Source: Haloplanus rubicundus (GTDB taxonomy: Archaea > Halobacteriota > Halobacteria > Halobacteriales > Haloferacaceae). From it: a DNA stretch of 64,000 nt. The notes beneath the pieces were generated by a model. It worked only from the letters and a program-made list of their open reading frames with translations. It was not told the DNA's origin and ran no database searches. Of the stretch, positions 40,546-48,396 are shown in pieces (the stretch's first letter is position 1; each line of letters begins with the position of its first letter). The translations under genes were made by a program, and so were the position numbers. The stretch spans positions 3,286,001 to 3,350,000 of the forward strand of contig NZ_CP031148.1 of the NCBI RefSeq assembly GCF_003342675.1, in the 5' to 3' direction.

Positions 40546-41231
40546 CCGGATACGACTGCCCCGTAGAGGGGTGCGACTACCAAGCCGACCAGATCGACCA
40601 GCTTCGAGGGCACATCAACGGGTCCCCTGACCACCCCTCGTGGGGGGACGTCAAGGGGGGCCTCGGCGCTGGTAGCGAACTGGTAGACCAGAACGACCAG
40701 GCAGAGACCACCCCCTCCAAGGGGAGTAAATCGCCCGATGAGAACGAGGACGACGACCAGCCGGACGACCTCCCTGAAGGGGCCGATGAAGGGGGGAACG
40801 AGGGGGGGAGCGCCCCCTCTGACGCTGGTAGTGAGGACGACGACCAGCCAAACGACCAGAACGACCAGCAAGATACCCCCATGCCAACGGACACCGAACT
40901 CCAGCGTCAGCGCCGTGTTCAGGGCGCTCAACCAGACGAATTGGGTAGTGACGAAACGACCAGCCAAGAGACCAGCAGTACCACCCCCTCAAAGGGGGGT
41001 AACGAGGGGGGTAGCGCGGCTGGTCTGCTCCCTGCCATCGACACGTCGACGATCATCATGCTGGTCGCCCTCCTGGCGGTGGCCCTCATCCTCTATCGCC
41101 TCGTGTCCGACAGCGGGGGCGGCGGGGGTGCCGAAGGGGCCGACGGGGCCGACGAAGACGTCGACGACCAGGAGGACGAGGACGTCGAGGAACTGCCGAA
41201 CTTCGACGCGACCGAACTGGAGGAGATCTAA
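40542..41231 (+). CDS. Coupled operon gene 5: C2H2-finger protein with disordered stalk and membrane anchor (229 aa)
   Basis: An N-terminal C2H2-like finger (YDCPVEGCDYQADQIDQLRG, then HINGSPDH) precedes about 130 residues of low-complexity Asp/Glu/Gln/Asn/Ser/Gly sequence with internal repeats. A single hydrophobic helix follows at about 168-188 (STIIMLVALLAVALILYRLV), then a glycine run and an acidic tail. The DNA of the linker is rich in repeated G and C tracts. This looks like a tethered nucleic-acid or protein-binding head on a flexible stalk. No family recognised. Confidence 0.6.
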   Translation: MTGYDCPVEGCDYQADQIDQLRGHINGSPDHPSWGDVKGGLGAGSELVDQNDQAETTPSKGSKSPDENEDDDQPDDLPEGADEGGNEGGSAPSDAGSEDDDQPNDQNDQQDTPMPTDTELQRQRRVQGAQPDELGSDETTSQETSSTTPSKGGNEGGSAAGLLPAIDTSTIIMLVALLAVALILYRLVSDSGGGGGAEGADGADEDVDDQEDEDVEELPNFDATELEEI

Positions 41232-41747
41232 ATGGCTGCCGAGACCGACGAGATCGACGAGCAGGACGCACCGGACGAAGGGGACGACGAAGAGGAGAAG
41301 CCCCCCATCGAAGACGAGGAGTTCGCGGATCTGAGCGCCGTCGCCGACGAGATCGAGGAGTCCGCCGGCGCCGGTTCCGAGGACGACGAGGAGGACGTCG
41401 ACGACCAGGAGGACAGCGCCGAGCAGGAGGCGAGCAGTGAGGACCACACTCGAGGAAGCCCTCGCGGTCGAGGGTGGGGCGACATGTACGTCGCGTCGGT
41501 CACCTCGGGACTGAACGCGGTGATCGACGAGCACGGCAAGGACGGTGCCGAGCCGCTCGACGAGCAGATGGCCCGCGACCTCCACCTCGACGAGGCGTTC
41601 GAGGAAGTGATGGAGAAGCGCGGCCGGGCCGACATGCCCCCGGAACAAGAGCTACTGATGGGGACGCTCATCCTCGCCGGCACGGTGGTCCTCTCGAAGA
41701 CCGACCTGCCGGCCCAGGCCCTCTCGGAGGTGGGCGAGGATGCTTGA
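41232..41747 (+). CDS. Coupled operon gene 6: acidic protein with C-terminal hydrophobic segment (171 aa)
   Basis: The ATG directly follows the TAA of gene 5. Residues 1-75 are disordered and almost wholly acidic (MAAETDEIDEQDAPDEGDDE). The C-terminal half is helical (DMYVASVTSGLNAVIDEHGK, LHLDEAFEEVMEKRGRADMP) and ends with ELLMGTLILAGTVVLSK, a possible membrane-inserted or buried helix. No family recognised. It overlaps gene 7 by eight bases. Confidence 0.6.
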   Translation: MAAETDEIDEQDAPDEGDDEEEKPPIEDEEFADLSAVADEIEESAGAGSEDDEEDVDDQEDSAEQEASSEDHTRGSPRGRGWGDMYVASVTSGLNAVIDEHGKDGAEPLDEQMARDLHLDEAFEEVMEKRGRADMPPEQELLMGTLILAGTVVLSKTDLPAQALSEVGEDA

Positions 41748-41994
41748 CGGGATGAAAGAGCGGATGATGCAAGAAGCGATGGGTCAGATCACTCCCTCGG
41801 AGACGCCTATCGCGAAGGTCCTCGCTGACTCCATTTCGAACATCGAGGCCCGGCAGATGGCCGCAGTGACCCGCCTCGCCGAGGCCGACGACGTCGACGA
41901 TGATCGGCTCGCACACGAACTCGACGTCGACGAGCGCGCCGTCGAGTCGCTGAAGCCCGAAGTCATCTACCGCCGGGAGGGCGACGATGGGTGA
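41740..41994 (+). CDS. Coupled operon gene 7: small helical protein (84 aa)
   Basis: A soluble helical protein: a Met-rich amphipathic N-terminus (MLDGMKERMMQEAMGQI), a middle helix (SNIEARQMAAVTRLAEADDV), and a C-terminal segment DDRLAHELDVDERAVESLKP, which could be a helix-turn-helix-like hairpin. No membrane span. It overlaps genes 6 and 8 by eight bases each. No family recognised. Confidence 0.6.
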   Translation: MLDGMKERMMQEAMGQITPSETPIAKVLADSISNIEARQMAAVTRLAEADDVDDDRLAHELDVDERAVESLKPEVIYRREGDDG

Positions 41995-42175
41995 CCTACC
42001 CCGTGAATGGGAGCGGGTGCCCGTCCACTACCGGTGGCCCGATCCGATCCTCCAGCGCCGGTACGAACCGGGCGCGGTCGTCCTCGATGATCCCGACGGC
42101 GGCGAGGTGATCCGCTCGGACATGGTCGCCGACGATCTCGTCGACGATCTCGAAAAAGGAGCGCCGTCGCGGTGA
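41987..42175 (+). CDS. Coupled operon gene 8: small soluble protein (62 aa)
   Basis: Last gene of the rightward operon. MGDLPREWERVPVHYRWPDP has an unusual content of Trp, Pro and Arg; the rest (ILQRRYEPGAVVLDDPDGGE, VIRSDMVADDLVDDL) suggests a compact beta-rich domain with an acidic helix. The start overlaps gene 7 by eight bases. The stop lies nine bases from the stop of the convergent RHH gene. Confidence 0.55.
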   Translation: MGDLPREWERVPVHYRWPDPILQRRYEPGAVVLDDPDGGEVIRSDMVADDLVDDLEKGAPSR

Positions 42176-42184
42176 CGGTGATCG

Positions 42185-42598
42185 CTACTCGGGCGGCCGG
42201 ACGGTGATCCAGACGGTCGACATGGCTGGATCGATCTTCACGAAGCCCTGTTTCTTCAGCGGCCGGATGAGTTCGTCCATCACCGCACTCTTCGGAGTGT
42301 CGTTCGAGTAGAGCCGATTCATCGCTGCCTCACGGGAGACCCGGAGGCCCGCATCGTGCAGCGGCTCGGCGGCATCGAGGAGCGTCAGATACGCGTCGGT
42401 GAGACGGTCGGTCTCCGGGAGCGTCATCCCGTCTTGATCGTCATCGGAGTGACGGGCCACGTCCTGCTTGACGAGCGCACGCAGGCGCTCGCTCCGGCTC
42501 ACGTCCTCGTCGTCACAGATGGCATCGAACTTGTCGAGGACGTCGTCGTCGATCCCGAAGGAGACGCGACCCGTCGGGTTGTGATCCATCCGGGGCAT
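42185..42598 (-). CDS. Ribbon-helix-helix regulator with C-terminal domain (137 aa)
   Basis: The N-terminal RHH/CopG-type motif is GRVSFGIDDDVLDKFDAICD followed by EDVSRSERLRALVKQDV. A C-terminal winged-helix-like part follows (LTDAYLTLLDAAEPLHDAGL, AVMDELIRPLKKQGFVKIDP). I prefer the ATG at 42598 (MPRMDHNPTG); a GTG nine bases earlier is possible. RHH proteins are common transcriptional repressors in archaeal viruses and plasmids. It is last in the leftward four-gene operon. Confidence 0.78.
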   Translation of the reverse strand: MPRMDHNPTGRVSFGIDDDVLDKFDAICDDEDVSRSERLRALVKQDVARHSDDDQDGMTLPETDRLTDAYLTLLDAAEPLHDAGLRVSREAAMNRLYSNDTPKSAVMDELIRPLKKQGFVKIDPAMSTVWITVRPPE

Positions 42599-42599
42599 C

Positions 42600-42845
42600 T
42601 TATTCACTCACCCCCTGCGTGCATACGGCGTGAATACCCGGACGGCTCGGCGATTCGGAGTCCGTATGCAAGGGGGGTGGGGAGGCGTGCGGAGCGGACT
42701 CGCGTGCGGGGGCGTGTGCGCGCGACCCGTCACTCTCGCCGACGGCGGGGTACAGGTCGACCGTTCCCTCGAACTCGGTGAGGTGGGTCTGCGCGACCGA
42801 GTGGATCGCGCGGTCGGCGCGCTCCATGATGGCGAGGTAGTTCAT
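42600..42845 (-). CDS. Small hypothetical protein (81 aa)
   Basis: The N-terminus MNYLAIMERADRAIHSVAQT is helical; the rest is Pro/Ser/His-rich and probably disordered. Its ATG overlaps the TGA of the upstream gene (TGATG), which supports translation despite the lack of a recognised domain. It sits between the SWIM-like gene and the RHH gene in one operon. Confidence 0.55.
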   Translation of the reverse strand: MNYLAIMERADRAIHSVAQTHLTEFEGTVDLYPAVGESDGSRAHAPARESAPHASPPPLHTDSESPSRPGIHAVCTQGVSE

Positions 42846-43249
42846 CAGGGCCACCTCCATCGGCCGCCGTCGGCGCGAAGCTTCTCGACGGCGTGGTCGG
42901 CCCTCGCGTCGGCCACGTCCTCGACGTCGAAGATGTCGACGTGTCGGTCGTGCGTGTCGGTGACGTCACCGAACGCCGCCTTCCGAACGGTACAGAGGTG
43001 GGCACACGGGCCGTCGTGGTAGGCGTTCCCCGGACAGGGCTCGCGCTCGTCACCGTCGAGCGTGTAGCACTCGCCGACGTAGGCACCGTGATCGCGTTCG
43101 AGGCGGACGTCGTGGGCGTGCTCGCCGTCGGGCAGGGTGACGACCCAGCGGTTCCACGCCGTTCGTTCGATCAAGGCGACCCGCGGATCGGCGCGACGCC
43201 ACGAGGCGGTTCGGTCGTCGCGCTCGGTAGCGAAATCGAGCGGCGTCAT
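42845..43249 (-). CDS. SWIM-like zinc-finger protein (134 aa)
   Basis: The start at 43249 (MTPLDFATERDD) overlaps the stop of the zinc-ribbon gene (ATGA). The core RWVVTLPDGEHAHDVRLERD, then CYTLDGDEREPCPGN and GPCAHLCTVRKAAFG, resembles SWIM domains, where a CxC-like pair and CxH bind zinc and mediate DNA or protein contacts; haloarchaeal genomes have many short SWIM proteins. The C-terminal 35 residues are helical and acidic. Role in the element unknown. Confidence 0.65.
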   Translation of the reverse strand: MTPLDFATERDDRTASWRRADPRVALIERTAWNRWVVTLPDGEHAHDVRLERDHGAYVGECYTLDGDEREPCPGNAYHDGPCAHLCTVRKAAFGDVTDTHDRHVDIFDVEDVADARADHAVEKLRADGGRWRWP

Positions 43250-43449
43250 CGGTTCCCACCTCCTTGACATTCGGGACAGGTTCGACGGGGGATGCCACCC
43301 CGTGAGGTGGTCGTGACGAGACGGGCGCCACAGGTCGGACAGTGGCGTCTCACGCCGCCCACCCCCTGATTTCCTTCTGTCGATGACCCGACTGCGTCGA
43401 CATGCACCGCACTCCGCGGTGGAATCGTTTTTCGGGGGTACTCAGACAC
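43246..43449 (-). CDS. Small zinc-ribbon protein (67 aa or shorter)
   Basis: The C-terminal half is a zinc ribbon: CPTCGARLVTTTSRGGIPRR followed by TCPECQGGGNR. A GTG at 43449 opens the longest frame, but a TATA-like CTATATG lies only a few bases upstream of it. The real start may therefore be the GTG near 43407, about 40 bases further in. First gene of the leftward operon that ends at the RHH gene; its promoter lies between it and tRNA-Ala. Confidence 0.6.
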   Translation of the reverse strand: MSEYPRKTIPPRSAVHVDAVGSSTEGNQGVGGVRRHCPTCGARLVTTTSRGGIPRRTCPECQGGGNR

Positions 43450-43529
43450 TCATATAGTCTGAGCGTGATCGGTGGAGAGAAGACTCGACGCGTCGCTTTT
43501 GTTTCCTTAGCGACCGAGTAAAATTTTGA

Positions 43530-43601
43530 TGGACTCGCCGGGATTTGAACCCGGGGCCTCTTCCTTGCGAAGGAAGCGATCTGCCACTGATCTACGAGCC
43601 C
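43530..43601 (-). tRNA. tRNA-Ala (CGC anticodon), integration target
   Basis: The minus strand starts GGGCTCG and ends CGAGTCC plus discriminator A (acceptor stem with one G-U pair). The anticodon arm CTTCC-TTCGCAA-GGAAG gives CGC, decoding alanine GCG. The T arm is CCGGG-TTCAAAT-CCCGG. The gene is complete. Its 3' end, with one flanking base, is duplicated at 30700-30713. Confidence 0.95.
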
Positions 43602-43677
43602 GCAACGTGAGGGAACCGTCCGGCGTACTTGTATGCTTCCCTTTGGACGTGAAAACGCCTTAGCGCGATGCCCTACG

Positions 43678-43986
43678 TCAGTCCTCGAGGACGATCTCGA
43701 TGCTGACGTCGTTGGGCACCTGGATGCGCATGAGCTGGCGCAGCGCGCGTTCGTCCGCGTCGATGTCGATGAGGCGCTTGTGGACGCGCATCTCCCAGTG
43801 CTCCCAGGTCGCCGTCCCCTCGCCGTCGGGGGACTTCCGGGACGGGACTTCCAGCGTCTTCGTCGGCAGCGGGATCGGGCCGCTGAGACTGACGCCCGTC
43901 TTGCTCGCGATCTCGCGGACTTCGTCGCAGATGCCGTCGAGGTCCTCCGGGCTCGTACCCGCCAGGCGAACGCGTGCTTGCTGCAT
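43678..43986 (-). CDS. rpsJ: 30S ribosomal protein uS10
   Basis: A 102-aa protein with the S10 signature: [40 protein letters not shown], and the closing strand [19 protein letters not shown]. It binds 16S rRNA in the small-subunit head. The start directly abuts the tuf stop, the conserved archaeal tuf-rpsJ pair, so they are co-transcribed. Its 3' end faces tRNA-Ala. Confidence 0.95.
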   Translation of the reverse strand: MQQARVRLAGTSPEDLDGICDEVREIASKTGVSLSGPIPLPTKTLEVPSRKSPDGEGTATWEHWEMRVHKRLIDIDADERALRQLMRIQVPNDVSIEIVLED

Positions 43987-45252
43987 CTATCGCTCGTTGA
44001 CCGAGAGCACTTTGCCGGCCGCGATGGTCTGACCCATGTCGCGGATGGCGAAGCTACCGAGCTCGGGGATCTCCGAGGACGGCTCGATGCTGAGGGGCTT
44101 CTGCGGGCGGACGGTGACGACCGCGGCGTCGCCGGACTTGATGAAGTCCGGGTTCTCCTCGGCGACCTCGCCGCTCGCGGGGTCGAGCTTCTGGTCGATG
44201 GACTCGATGGTACACGCGACCTGCGCCGTGTGGGCGTGGAAGACCGGCGTGTACCCAGCCGTGATCACCGACGGGTGCTGCATGACGACGACCTGCGCCT
44301 GGAACGTCTCGGCGACCGACGGCGGGTCGTCGGCCGGGCCACAGACGTCGCCACGGCGGATGTCGTCCTTGCCGATGCCACGGACGTTGAACCCGACGTT
44401 GTCGCCGGGGCCGGCCTCGGGCACCTCTTCGTGGTGCATCTCGATGGTCTTGACCTCGCCACCGACGTCCGAGGGCTGGAACGACACGTTGTCGCCGACG
44501 TTCATGACACCCGTCTCGACGCGGCCGACCGGGACCGTCCCGATGCCCGAAATCGTGTAGACGTCCTGGATCGGGAGGCGAAGCGGCGCGTCCGTCGGCG
44601 GCTCCGTCTCCGGCAGGTTGTTCAGGGCTTCGAGCAGCGTCGGGCCGTCGAACCAGTCCATGTTCCCGGACTTCTCGGCGACGTTGTCGCCCTCGAAGGC
44701 CGAAATCGGGATGAAGGAGGCGTCCTCCGTGCCGAAGCGGACCTGTTTGAGGAGCTGCTTGACCTCCTCGACGACCTCCTTGAAGGTGTCCTCGGAGTAG
44801 TCGACGATGTCCATCTTGTTCACGCCGATGATCAGTTCGTTGATCCCGAGCGTGCGGGCGAGGAAGACGTGCTCGCGGGTCTGGGGCGCGACGCCGTCGT
44901 CGGCCGCGACGACGAGCACCGCGTTGTCGGCCTGCGAGGCACCCGTGATCATGTTCTTCACGAAGTCACGGTGACCCGGACAGTCGACGATGGTGAAGAA
45001 GTACTCGTCCGTGTCGAACTCCTGGTGGGCGATGTCGATGGTCACGCCGCGCTCGCGCTCCTCGGCGAGGTTGTCCATGACGTAGGCGAACTCGAAGCCG
45101 CCCTTGCCCTTCTCCTCGGCTTCCTCGCGGTACTGCTCGATTACGTGCTCCGGGACCGACCCTGTCTCGAACAGGAGTCGCCCGACGAGCGTGCTCTTGC
45201 CGTGGTCGACGTGGCCGATGATGGCCAGATTCTGGTGCGGTTTGTCACTCAT
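43987..45252 (-). CDS. tuf: Translation elongation factor EF-1alpha
   Basis: A 421-aa GTPase that delivers aminoacyl-tRNA to the ribosomal A site. G-domain motifs: GHVDHGKS (13-20), the switch region [13 protein letters not shown], and NKMD near 145. Domains II and III follow ([35 protein letters not shown]). Length is standard. It is followed with no gap by rpsJ. A TTTTAGGTG box about 55 bases upstream may be the promoter. Confidence 0.97.
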   Translation of the reverse strand: MSDKPHQNLAIIGHVDHGKSTLVGRLLFETGSVPEHVIEQYREEAEEKGKGGFEFAYVMDNLAEERERGVTIDIAHQEFDTDEYFFTIVDCPGHRDFVKNMITGASQADNAVLVVAADDGVAPQTREHVFLARTLGINELIIGVNKMDIVDYSEDTFKEVVEEVKQLLKQVRFGTEDASFIPISAFEGDNVAEKSGNMDWFDGPTLLEALNNLPETEPPTDAPLRLPIQDVYTISGIGTVPVGRVETGVMNVGDNVSFQPSDVGGEVKTIEMHHEEVPEAGPGDNVGFNVRGIGKDDIRRGDVCGPADDPPSVAETFQAQVVVMQHPSVITAGYTPVFHAHTAQVACTIESIDQKLDPASGEVAEENPDFIKSGDAAVVTVRPQKPLSIEPSSEIPELGSFAIRDMGQTIAAGKVLSVNER

Positions 45253-45436
45253 GGTGGAATCACGCGCTAAGGCGCTTGGTGACGACTATTTGCCCCGAAT
45301 CACCTAAAACCATTTCGATACACGTTACAGAAATCCTCGGCGCCGTCTTGCGGTTTGTGATGCCATACCGCACGCCGGCGCGGGGACGGTAGCGAAGGGT
45401 CGGACGATTACGACCGACGGGGAGCGGGCGTCGCCG

Positions 45437-46390
45437 TCACTCCAGCCGGCTCACGTCCGAGAGAATCGCCGTCGCCGTCTCCGGGCCGCCGGCACCACGG
45501 CCACTCAGATGGAGTTGCCCGGCGTGAACCGTCTCGAACTGGACGATGTTGCGCGTGCCGGTCACCGCCAGCGCGTCGTGTTGGGGGACGAGTCGCGGGC
45601 CGACCCGCACGCCGTCGGCCGTCGCCTCGCCGATCAGCCGGACCGTCCGCCCGTCTTCGGCCGCCAGGTCGAGGGCGCTCGACGGAATCGAGCGGATGCC
45701 CTCCACCTCGGCGTCGTCGAGGGTGTACACCTCGGCCCCGTCGCTCAGCACGTTCGCGAGGATGACGAACTTCAGCGCCGCGTCCGTCCCCTCCACGTCG
45801 AAGGCGGGGTCGGCCTCGGCGACGCCGAGGTCCTGGGCCTCCGCGAGGACGTGTTCGTAGCCGAGTCCCTCGGCGGCCATCCGCGAGAGGATGAAGTTGG
45901 CCGTCCCGTTGAGCACGCCGCGGGCCGCGGTGATCTGATTCGGCCCGAAGTCCGCGATGGTCGAGAGGATGGGGATGGCGCCGCCGACGGCCGCCTCGAA
46001 CTGCACCGTCCCGGCGCTCTCGCGTTCGAGCGCGCGCAGGTCGGCGTACCGTTCCGCCACCGGTCCCTTGTTCGCCAACACGACGTGCCGGTCGCGTTCC
46101 AGCGCGGCACGGACGTGCGAGAAGCCGGGTTCGGCGTCGCCGAGCGTCGTCGGCGTCGCCTCGACGAGGACGTCGTACTCGGCGGCGAGCGCGTCGTCCG
46201 GGTCGCCGTCGCCGACCACGCCTTCGCGCTCCTTGCGCTCGAACACCGCGTCCGCATCGATGCCGTCCGGATCGACGGCCGACGACCGCGAGTCCGCGAC
46301 GGCGGTCACGACGTGGCCGTAGTCCGGGGCGAGTTCGACGACCGAGCGGCCGACGGCGCCGACCCCGACGACGGCGAGCCGGAGCGTCAT
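45437..46390 (-). CDS. hom: Homoserine dehydrogenase
   Basis: A 317-aa NAD(P)-dependent enzyme that reduces aspartate semialdehyde to homoserine in the threonine/methionine branch. The Rossmann motif is VGVGAVGRSVVE (8-19); NKGPVAE and the substrate-site block VGGAIPILSTIADF, GVLNGTANFILSRM and AEADPAFDVEGTDAALKFVI are all intact. No C-terminal ACT domain is fused; a separate ACT-domain gene lies immediately upstream with an ATGA overlap and probably supplies regulation. Confidence 0.95.
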   Translation of the reverse strand: MTLRLAVVGVGAVGRSVVELAPDYGHVVTAVADSRSSAVDPDGIDADAVFERKEREGVVGDGDPDDALAAEYDVLVEATPTTLGDAEPGFSHVRAALERDRHVVLANKGPVAERYADLRALERESAGTVQFEAAVGGAIPILSTIADFGPNQITAARGVLNGTANFILSRMAAEGLGYEHVLAEAQDLGVAEADPAFDVEGTDAALKFVILANVLSDGAEVYTLDDAEVEGIRSIPSSALDLAAEDGRTVRLIGEATADGVRVGPRLVPQHDALAVTGTRNIVQFETVHAGQLHLSGRGAGGPETATAILSDVSRLE

Positions 46391-46971
46391 TCCGCCACCT
46401 CCACGAGCGGTTCGATCACGTTCAGTTCCTTCTCGTCAGCAATCGCTCGCACGTGGTCGAACACCTCGTCGGTCCGGCCGGTCCGGGTCGCGAGTCGGAG
46501 GCGCGCGCTCGACGCGCTCCCGCGGCCCTCCGGGGCCGAGAGCGACAGATCGGCGAGCGTCGCGTCCGTACTCGACTCGATCCGTCGCAGGGTATCGGAG
46601 AGGTCGGTGTCGACGATGTCGCCGACGAGCAGGATCGTCAACTGCTCCCCGTAGCGCTCCGCGCCCGCCTGGATGACGTTGACGCCCTCGTCGCGAAGTG
46701 CCTGCACGATAACCTCGAAGCGGTCCGGCGGACACTCCACGTCCACCTCGACGGGGATGTGACCCCGCGGGGTGAGGTTGCCGCGCTCGTGGAAGATGGA
46801 GAGCAGGTTGCCGCCGTTCTCGGCGATGGGGCGAAGCGCCGACAGCAGTTCGCCCGGCTTGTCCACGAGCTCCAGCCGGATGGTGTGGGTCTGGGGACGC
46901 TCGCCGCCGTCGGTTTCGGGGTCGGTCACGTCGGTGTCGGAGTCAGGGGTGGACGCGGCCTCGTCGCTCAT
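46387..46971 (-). CDS. ACT-domain amino-acid-binding regulatory protein
   Basis: A 194-aa protein: an acidic N-terminal tail (about 25 residues), then an ACT domain (TIRLELVDKPGELLSALRPI, ENGGNLLSIFHERGNLTPRG), and a second alpha/beta region (EQLTILLVGDIVDTDLSDTL). ACT domains bind amino acids for feedback control. The gene overlaps hom by four bases, so it likely forms a two-subunit homoserine dehydrogenase whose activity responds to threonine or another product; the effector is inferred. Confidence 0.9.
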   Translation of the reverse strand: MSDEAASTPDSDTDVTDPETDGGERPQTHTIRLELVDKPGELLSALRPIAENGGNLLSIFHERGNLTPRGHIPVEVDVECPPDRFEVIVQALRDEGVNVIQAGAERYGEQLTILLVGDIVDTDLSDTLRRIESSTDATLADLSLSAPEGRGSASSARLRLATRTGRTDEVFDHVRAIADEKELNVIEPLVEVAE

Positions 46972-47136
46972 TCAGGCCGTCACCCCCGCGGCACGACCCG
47001 TCGACGTAATAATTGTAATCGGCGACGGGGAGGGGCCGCGGGGTAGCTCCGTGCCGACACGTCGACTGCCGGTAGTCATGCCGCTGGGCATGGTACACAC
47101 TGTGCCGGTGGGGTATAAGATTGCATCGGTCGCGGA

Positions 47137-48312
47137 CTACGCCGCCGTGGGGGTGAATGTCGTGTCACCCGAGGCCTCCACCGGCGGCTCGGCCCGATCG
47201 TGCGCGAGACGGACGACCGTCCGCTCGCCGTCGGTGTCGAAGGTCAACCGTCCGTCCGCGGCCTCCGCGACGGATCGTGCGACCCAGAGCCCGAGACCGC
47301 TCCCGTGTTTGAGTTGCGTTATCTCCGCGTCGCCCGAGAGGATGGCCCGCTCGTCCGCCGGGATGCCCGGCCCGTCGTCCACGACGCGGACGTCGACCCG
47401 TCCGTCGTCGTCGGCAGCCTCGACGCGGATGTCCGAGCCGCCGTGTTCGACCGCGTTCTCGACCAGTTCGGCCAGGGCCGTCTCGACGCTGTCGTCCGCC
47501 CAGATCCACAGGTTCCGCGGCACGTCGACCGAGACGTCGACGCCGTTCGCGTCCTCGCGAACCCCGTCGACGGCGTCGGTGACGACGTCGTGGACGTTCA
47601 GCCGGGCGTTCGGCGTCGATCGCCGATCCAGCGCCTCGACCATCACCTTGGTCTTGGTCGCGAGGTCACCGACCTCCCTGGAGCGGCCGTGGAGCGTCTC
47701 GGCCGTGTCGGCGAGCGACCCGTCGAGTTCCGACGCCAGCCGTTCGGACTGCCCGATCAACACCGTCGCGTCGTTGCGGAGGTTGTGTCTGAGGACGCGA
47801 CTGAGGACGGCGAACTTCTCGCGCTCGCGAGCCAGTTGTTCCGCGCGAACCCGACGGGCGTCGTGGACGCCGATGATGACGTGGGCGGCGGCGCTGATGG
47901 CGAGGACGTTCCCCGCCGCCAGCGCGTCGGCCGTCGTCACCGTCCCGAGTGCGCCCCGGTAGGCGCCGTGGGCGAGGAGGACGGCGCCGAGGACGACGAG
48001 GCCGAGGAAGTTCCAGACCGCGATCCGCACCGCGTTCGGGGTCGAGAACCCGCTCCGGTACAGGAGGGCCCCGGCGGCGACTAAGCCGAGACAGACGACC
48101 GCCCCGAGCGCGCCCAGTCCGAGCCCGACCGGCGGCTGGCCGGGGACGAGATACGGCGCCACGTTGGGAATCACGAGGCCGACGCCGGTCACACTGATCG
48201 CGATGCACGCGCCGAATCTGGCGAGGCGTTCCCGACGACGGCTCCCGTCGGTCGGCCCCGCCTCGAACATCCGGACGAGCGCCCGGTCGACCCGGGAGAG
48301 GAGGCCAGACAT
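47137..48312 (-). CDS. Membrane-bound sensor histidine kinase
   Basis: A 391-aa kinase. The first 150 residues contain about four membrane helices (CIAISVTGVGLVIPNVAPYL, GLGALGAVVCLGLVAAGALL, FLGLVVLGAVLLAHG, ALAAGNVLAISAAAHVIIG) and no PAS or large sensor domain. The H-box is VLRHNLRND with phospho-acceptor His176. The HATPase part has ELVENAVEHG (N-box), DDGPGIP (G1) and GSGLGLWVA (G2). Signals may be sensed in or near the membrane. No response regulator is adjacent, so it is an orphan kinase. Confidence 0.9.
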   Translation of the reverse strand: MSGLLSRVDRALVRMFEAGPTDGSRRRERLARFGACIAISVTGVGLVIPNVAPYLVPGQPPVGLGLGALGAVVCLGLVAAGALLYRSGFSTPNAVRIAVWNFLGLVVLGAVLLAHGAYRGALGTVTTADALAAGNVLAISAAAHVIIGVHDARRVRAEQLAREREKFAVLSRVLRHNLRNDATVLIGQSERLASELDGSLADTAETLHGRSREVGDLATKTKVMVEALDRRSTPNARLNVHDVVTDAVDGVREDANGVDVSVDVPRNLWIWADDSVETALAELVENAVEHGGSDIRVEAADDDGRVDVRVVDDGPGIPADERAILSGDAEITQLKHGSGLGLWVARSVAEAADGRLTFDTDGERTVVRLAHDRAEPPVEASGDTTFTPTAA

Positions 48313-48396
48313 GGACGGGACGTTGCCAAACGGGAGTGATGAAACTATCCGTCGAATTATCGCGGTTGAGAGGAAAGGGCCGAGTCGGGCCGGCGG

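Larger units (their letters stand above)
30700..43542. mobile_element. 12.8-kb integrated element at tRNA-Ala(CGC)
   Basis: The element is bounded by the 14-bp direct repeat of the tRNA-Ala 3' end and carries an intact tyrosine integrase at the distal boundary. Inside are two winged-helix repressor-like genes, membrane proteins, a second recombinase, a low-GC segment with HEPN-like and small zinc-finger proteins, an eight-gene coupled operon, and an RHH/zinc-finger operon. I recognise no capsid, spike, packaging ATPase, conjugation or replication-initiator protein. It may be an undescribed virus, satellite or integrative plasmid, or a partly decayed one. The tRNA itself is intact. Confidence 0.85.
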
